36,780 nt of DNA from positions 1-36,780 of the forward strand of contig JAJFKX010000007.1 in assembly GCA_021772985.1 (NCBI GenBank). Direction: 5' to 3'. The position numbers were made by a program, and so were the translations under genes. This DNA is from Gammaproteobacteria bacterium. Its GTDB lineage: Bacteria; Pseudomonadota; Gammaproteobacteria; Xanthomonadales; Wenzhouxiangellaceae. Below, in pieces: positions 33,527 to 36,780 of this stretch; position 1 is the stretch's first letter, and each line of letters opens with the position of its first letter. The notes beneath the pieces were generated by a model. It did not search any database. It had not been told where the DNA came from and worked only from the letters and a program-made list of their open reading frames with translations.

Positions 33527-34033
33527 TTAACTAAGCAAACTCGCCCGAATTCTAATTGCTGTGTCGCTCAACACCGATGCATCGACTCGAACTCGTTTAC
33601 GTCTTTCTTCGTCTCGTGACGGATCATGACCTGTACCCCGAACCCTACCCGCACCTTCAAAAAAAGCTAACTGTGGTGGGCCGATCCCCCAGTCGCTTCC
33701 CGGTTGCCTTGGAACAACGTGATAGTGATAATGCGGTGATTCTTGCCCGCTATAGACACCATTGTTTTGAAACGTAAGTATGCCAAGAGGCTGGAAGGCT
33801 TCGAGCAACGCACCCGCAACGCGTTTGGCGGCGATAAGCACGGCAGCTGTTTCTTCATCTGATAGGTCTAACAAGGTACCCAGATGTCGACGGGTAATCA
33901 CGCAGCATTGACCAATTTCATACTGGTTCGGGTTAAGTACCGTCAAGGTATGGCGGCATTCTTCGATTATCCCCCATTCAGGATTCATACCTTCGCAGAT
34001 TTCACATGGATCTTGAAAGGGAAGCTCAATCAT
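33527..34033 (-). CDS. Cassette: HIT family nucleotide hydrolase/transferase
   Basis: From the ATG at 34033 the 168-residue protein starts IELPFQDPCEICEG, with a CxxC that probably binds zinc. The catalytic His triad is HYHYHVVPR (His101, His103, His105). The fold-typical VITRRHLGTLLDLSDEE is present. HIT proteins hydrolyse or transfer nucleoside monophosphates from dinucleotides or nucleotide conjugates. An ATG eight codons upstream lies in the R' box of attC J and is rejected; ATAAGG precedes the chosen start. Confidence 0.88.
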   Translation of the reverse strand: MIELPFQDPCEICEGMNPEWGIIEECRHTLTVLNPNQYEIGQCCVITRRHLGTLLDLSDEETAAVLIAAKRVAGALLEAFQPLGILTFQNNGVYSGQESPHYHYHVVPRQPGSDWGIGPPQLAFFEGAGRVRGTGHDPSRDEERRKRVRVDASVLSDTAIRIRASLLS

Positions 34034-34053
34034 ATTCGATACCTTATTTTGAA

Positions 34054-34145
34054 GCATAACGTCTTGCTAAGGGGTATACAAGCTAGCAGTTTGGCTGTCC
34101 TGTGAAGAGCCAAAGGCCCGGAGTGAACTTGAGCAACTTATTGTG
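34054..34145 (-). repeat. attC site J (well preserved)
   Basis: GCATAACGTCTTGCTAAGGGG at the left (20-base core) and CTTGAGCAACTTATTGTG at the right pair over most of their length. On the minus strand the R' end is CCTTAGCAAGACGTTATGC. Internal GGGCCTTTGGCTC matches the GGGCCTTTGGCAC of site C, showing that C and J belong to one attC family. Confidence 0.85.
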
Positions 34146-34168
34146 TGAATTCACGTTGTCCATGTGTT

Positions 34169-34247
34169 TCAATCGGCCAAGGCTCTTTCAGCTTCTTCTT
34201 TGACATGAATAGCAGCTGCTTCGTCCAGAATAGTGGATGTCCATATA
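34169..34247 (-). pseudogene. Truncated 3' end of a cassette gene
   Basis: The minus strand reads open from the repeat boundary to a TGA at 34169-34171, ending TILDEAAAIHVKEEAERALAD, at the right distance before attC J for a cassette ORF. The start and body are missing: the frame is cut by the direct repeat at about 34241. I take it as the tail of a cassette gene interrupted by the RAYT-associated segment. The family is unknown. Confidence 0.5.
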
Positions 34248-34413
34248 CTTCAAAAGTAAGTTAATCGGCATCCGCTAAGGCTGGGCGCGCCCAGGGTTTG
34301 ACCAATTCCAGTGTGCTGAAGTTTTTTCCTATGGTATTTATCAAACCTATGTCTCTCAGGCGGAGAGAGCTCGGGTTTACTTGGTTTCGGTTAATAAGAT
34401 TTCTATGCAACCC
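34241..34413 (+). repeat. Direct repeat, left copy (RAYT 3' flank)
   Basis: Homologous over its full length to 36608-36779. Both start CCATATAC, have AAAGTAAGTTAATCGGCATC, and run to TTAATAAGATTTCTATGCAA. It contains CTGGGCGCGCCCAG (34281-34294), a perfect palindrome that is less regular in the right copy. Confidence 0.85.
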
Positions 34414-34542
34414 TATTTTTGAATCATGCCTGTCCTGTATCTTTCCTGATCCTTTAAAAATTCCAAAAACAATAGATAACGTCAAGGTTAAGCCAAGGAA
34501 TTTAATGAGTGTCTTTTTTCTTATTTTTTCTAGCCTGCTTCT

Positions 34543-35385
34543 TTATATTTTGGGTAGACACCATACTTTCTTGCTTTTTTCACTATAGTTATAAGCATAG
34601 ACCCATACCCCTGCTACCAAGGCTGCAACTATACCCACTAGCCAACTATCCTGAAAATCCTCAATGGTGTATACGTAATCAGCACCAAGCCAAGCAATAA
34701 ACCCAGCTTCCATCAACCAAGCGGCCAAGTTATTTATTGCGTGACATAACATGGGCACAAGCAGTGTTTGTGTCTTTAAGTATATGATACACATTGCTGC
34801 ACCAAAGGCGATAGCGCCTATAGGGTCGGTGTGGGCGACACCAAATAATAGCGATGAAACTAAAATAGCTTTATTCATACCCCATTTTTGACTCCATCGA
34901 TGTAACAGAATACCGCGGAATGCCAGCTCTTCAAGCACAGGGGCCAAAATGACCAAGGATATAAAGCTAAGGCTATTTGGCAAAATGGGAAATTGTTGTT
35001 GTGTACTGTAAATGATTGGCGGAATTTCTATATACCATATGTTTACAAATTTTGGGAATAGAAACGATAAAGGGTAAAAAAGCGCATATGTCGCTGCTAT
35101 TGAAAATATGAAAATAAACCCTGTCAACTTGATTGAAGGTATATAATCAGCCGGGATAGGCCGCCGAAACATAAGGCGCCAGTTAACTTTATGCCAAAAT
35201 ATTAGAAGGGACAATACAATGGCAAAAATTAAGTGGTAGTAAAAATAATAAGCTATATCGAACCAGTACCATTCTTTGTTTGAGTTAATAAAACCATATA
35301 TGACATTTAAACCCGGAAGATATAAAAAAGGCATTAGCCAAATTGCCGCGATGTAGCGCCCTTTAACTGGGAATGTATTTTCCAT
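34543..35385 (-). CDS. CPBP (CAAX-type) intramembrane metalloprotease
   Basis: The 280-residue protein has about seven membrane segments and the motifs of the CPBP/ABI family: LEELAFRG (Glu152, Glu153, Arg157), FGVAHTD (His185) and PMLCHAINNLAA (His215, Asn219). These glutamates and histidines form the metal-type active site of Rce1-like proteases. Bacterial members process or protect against peptides such as bacteriocins, or act on unknown membrane proteins. It lies between the two direct repeats, on the strand opposite to the RAYT, and is AT-rich. No attC follows it directly on the left except beyond the repeat, so it may be cargo of the repeat-bounded segment and not a normal cassette. Confidence 0.87.
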   Translation of the reverse strand: MENTFPVKGRYIAAIWLMPFLYLPGLNVIYGFINSNKEWYWFDIAYYFYYHLIFAIVLSLLIFWHKVNWRLMFRRPIPADYIPSIKLTGFIFIFSIAATYALFYPLSFLFPKFVNIWYIEIPPIIYSTQQQFPILPNSLSFISLVILAPVLEELAFRGILLHRWSQKWGMNKAILVSSLLFGVAHTDPIGAIAFGAAMCIIYLKTQTLLVPMLCHAINNLAAWLMEAGFIAWLGADYVYTIEDFQDSWLVGIVAALVAGVWVYAYNYSEKSKKVWCLPKI

Positions 35386-35473
35386 ATATACTCGGGTTAA
35401 ATTTAACTATAAATATGCATGCAAAGTTCTGCTCGCACAGAAATTCGCCAACTTCCATCATCAAATTGCTCTT

Positions 35474-35637
35474 TGACTTCAGGACAGGCACATTGCATAG
35501 ATCATATCCTACACGATCTATGCCGATTTCCTGATACCCCATTAATGATTGCTGGATTATGCTGGCTTCAGTATTTACTGAATTACCCTATGACCGTTGC
35601 CCGCTCATCACTCATCTCTATGGCTGTCACACCTTAT
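35474..35637 (+). repeat. RAYT leader and first codons, copy of 29187-29343
   Basis: This is the intact partner of the 5' fragment inside the cassette array. The first 116 bases are the non-coding leader, the rest the first codons of the RAYT. Conservation outside the coding part suggests that the leader is part of the mobile unit. Confidence 0.8.
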
Positions 35638-36603
35638 TACCATGTGATTGGCCGTTGCGTGAGGCGGGCGTTTTTGTGTGGCATTGATTCATTATCAGGA
35701 CGATCATATGAGCATCGCCGGAGTTGGATTGTTGAGCGTCTGGCATTGCTATCATCGGTATATGCTATTGAGGTGTGTGCTTATGCAGTGATGAGTAATC
35801 ATTACCATTTGGTGATCAAATTGAATCCGGAAATAACAGATACCTGGTCGAACGATGAAGTATTGGATCGCTGGTGTTCGTTGTATGCAGGGCATCTGCT
35901 GGTTCAGCGTTATCAAGCTGGTGAATCCTTGGGTGTTGGTGAGCTATCGGTGGTTTCGCAGCTGGTGGATCTATATCGCAAGCGATTGGCTGATCTTTCC
36001 TGGTTTATGCGAGGGTTGAATCATGACATAGCCTGCAGGGCCAATGCTGAAGATAACTGCACCGGTCATTTTTGGGAAGGTCGTTTCAAGTCGCAGGCCT
36101 TACTGGATGAGCAGGCTCTGATAAGTTGTATGGCCTATGTAGATCTAAATCCGATCCGTGCTGGTATGGCCAATACGCCAGAGCGATCGGAATACACTTC
36201 GATACAACAGCGAATTGCTGAACTGGCAAAAGATAAAGCAGCAAAGGCAATCAATACCGAATCACTATCGACTGTGGTTCCAAGCCTGTTCGGTTTTGCT
36301 GCTCGATTGAATGATGATCAAGGTTTACCATTCTCATTAATCGATTATCTGGAGTTAGTAGATTGGAGCGGACGGGCGATTCATCCGCAGAAGAGAGGTA
36401 ATATTACTAGTGATGTACCACCAATATTGCTGAGACTCGGTATTGCTCCGGATCAGCTACTGAGATACCTGTCCAGACAGGAACAAGGCTTTGCTCAAGT
36501 GATCGGAAAAGTGGCAACTATCCGCAGTGCCGCCAATCAATTAGGTACGAGCTTTCTAAAAGGCATCGCCGCCGCCAACCGGCTGTTTCCACAGCTCAAT
36601 TAG
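35590..36603 (+). CDS. REP-associated tyrosine transposase (RAYT, Y1_Tnp family)
   Basis: From the ATG at 35590 the 337-residue protein has the family's normal start (SLISMAVTPYYHVIGRCVRR). The HUH-type motif is VMSNHYHLVIK, and the catalytic Tyr lies in AYVDLNPIRAG. Between them is EGRFKSQALLDEQALI. The C-terminal 100 residues (LIDYLELVDWSGR, then GTSFLKGIAAANRLF) are typical of the longer RAYT subgroup. RAYTs nick single-stranded DNA and move or maintain hairpin REP sequences. A 57-codon open frame upstream is non-coding leader. A 5' fragment of a second copy lies at 29187-29343. Confidence 0.92.
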   Translation: MTVARSSLISMAVTPYYHVIGRCVRRAFLCGIDSLSGRSYEHRRSWIVERLALLSSVYAIEVCAYAVMSNHYHLVIKLNPEITDTWSNDEVLDRWCSLYAGHLLVQRYQAGESLGVGELSVVSQLVDLYRKRLADLSWFMRGLNHDIACRANAEDNCTGHFWEGRFKSQALLDEQALISCMAYVDLNPIRAGMANTPERSEYTSIQQRIAELAKDKAAKAINTESLSTVVPSLFGFAARLNDDQGLPFSLIDYLELVDWSGRAIHPQKRGNITSDVPPILLRLGIAPDQLLRYLSRQEQGFAQVIGKVATIRSAANQLGTSFLKGIAAANRLFPQLN

Positions 36604-36607
36604 CCAA

Positions 36608-36779
36608 CCATATACCCAAAAGTAAGTTAATCGGCATCTGCTGAGGCTGGACGTGTCCTAGGTTTGACCAATTCAAGAGTGCTGGAGTTTTTCCTATGGT
36701 ATTTACCCTATTTATGCCTCTCAGGCGGAGGTAACTCAGGTTTTATTAGGTTTCGCTTAATAAGATTTCTATGCAACCC
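36608..36779 (+). repeat. Direct repeat, right copy
   Basis: It begins four bases after the RAYT stop codon and matches 34241-34413. It continues to the window edge, so its right limit may lie further on. Its palindrome (CTGGACGTGTCCTAG) is imperfect. Confidence 0.85.
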
Positions 36780-36780
36780 A

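Larger units (their letters stand above)
27305..34145 (-). other. Integron-type gene cassette array (no integrase in window)
   Basis: About nine short transcription units, all on the minus strand and of unrelated function, alternate with imperfect inverted repeats carrying attC features: GTTRRRY-like ends, internal L boxes and the CCCTTAG-type arm. In two cassettes (27373-27963 and 30409-30780) the R'' of the cassette's own attC complements the bases immediately at the cassette start, as excision and reintegration of circular cassettes requires. The orientation places attI and the integrase beyond the right end of the window. GC content differs from cassette to cassette. Confidence 0.8.

Noticed and set aside
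34241-36779. Classical composite transposon
   Set aside because: The direct repeats lack transposase genes and IS-type terminal inverted repeats; a RAYT does not move such segments in any known way.
1-36780. CRISPR array, tRNA or rRNA genes
   Set aside because: No regular short repeat-spacer series, cloverleaf with the GTTCRANNY arm or rRNA-like sequence was found when reading both strands.

Overview
The window looks like a piece of a gammaproteobacterial chromosome, most likely from a marine or otherwise polymer-degrading species. The grounds are a slyX gene, a YbaZ-type alkyltransferase-like protein, secreted chitin-active enzymes, a REP-associated tyrosine transposase (RAYT) and a run of promoterless integron-type gene cassettes. 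I make no species call. Base composition is moderate overall but changes visibly between segments, notably in the GC-richer BNR-repeat gene and from cassette to cassette.

Left part (1-11.6 kb): small metabolic and secreted genes. In order they are an alpha/beta-hydrolase remnant, a secreted NTF2-like protein, a short AMP nucleosidase, slyX, an alkyltransferase-like DNA repair protein, a SnoaL-like protein, a secreted protein with a duplicated Cys-rich unit, cytidine deaminase, a three-domain AA10 LPMO-PKD-GH18 chitinase, an orphan H-NOX sensor, two further exported proteins, and a retropepsin/PDZ gene followed by a PadR regulator. The retropepsin gene is broken by a tandem 5-bp duplication just before its catalytic DTG. 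It has a readable promoter with a perfect 15-bp palindrome over the predicted transcription start.

Middle part (11.7-16.4 kb): the most interesting locus. A patatin-like phospholipase overlaps a 658-residue protein made of a nucleoside-2-deoxyribosyltransferase-like (NDT/TIR-like) domain, a central helical TRAFs-binding/TPR-like region and a C-terminal Rossmann/SLOG-like region. Next comes a protein with a second NDT-like domain fused to what I read as a prokaryotic STING domain. No CD-NTase is visible anywhere in the window. I infer a nucleotide-signal-controlled defence island that differs from classical CBASS.

Next (16.5-27.2 kb): a tandem serine hydrolase whose first catalytic domain looks dead, an Endo H-like GH18 with a GH76 alpha-1,6-mannanase (together suggesting attack on high-mannose or yeast-type glycans), a cupin, a very large BNR/VPS10-like beta-propeller protein, and an AlkD-type DNA alkylation repair protein.

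Right part (27.3-34.15 kb): an integron cassette array with all genes on the minus strand. Short unrelated genes are separated by attC-like sites, and in at least two cassettes the R'' of the cassette's own attC matches the bases at the cassette start. Cargo includes two exported proteins, a YbaN-like protein, a CruF-like carotenoid protein, a degenerate GT51 transglycosylase, an ICMT-like methyltransferase, DUF2200, a P-loop kinase, an NTF2-like protein and a HIT protein. No integrase is in the window; the orientation predicts it to the right. The right end holds a CPBP/CAAX protease and a RAYT. Two roughly 172-bp direct repeats lie on either side of this pair, and a 5' fragment of a second RAYT sits inside the array.
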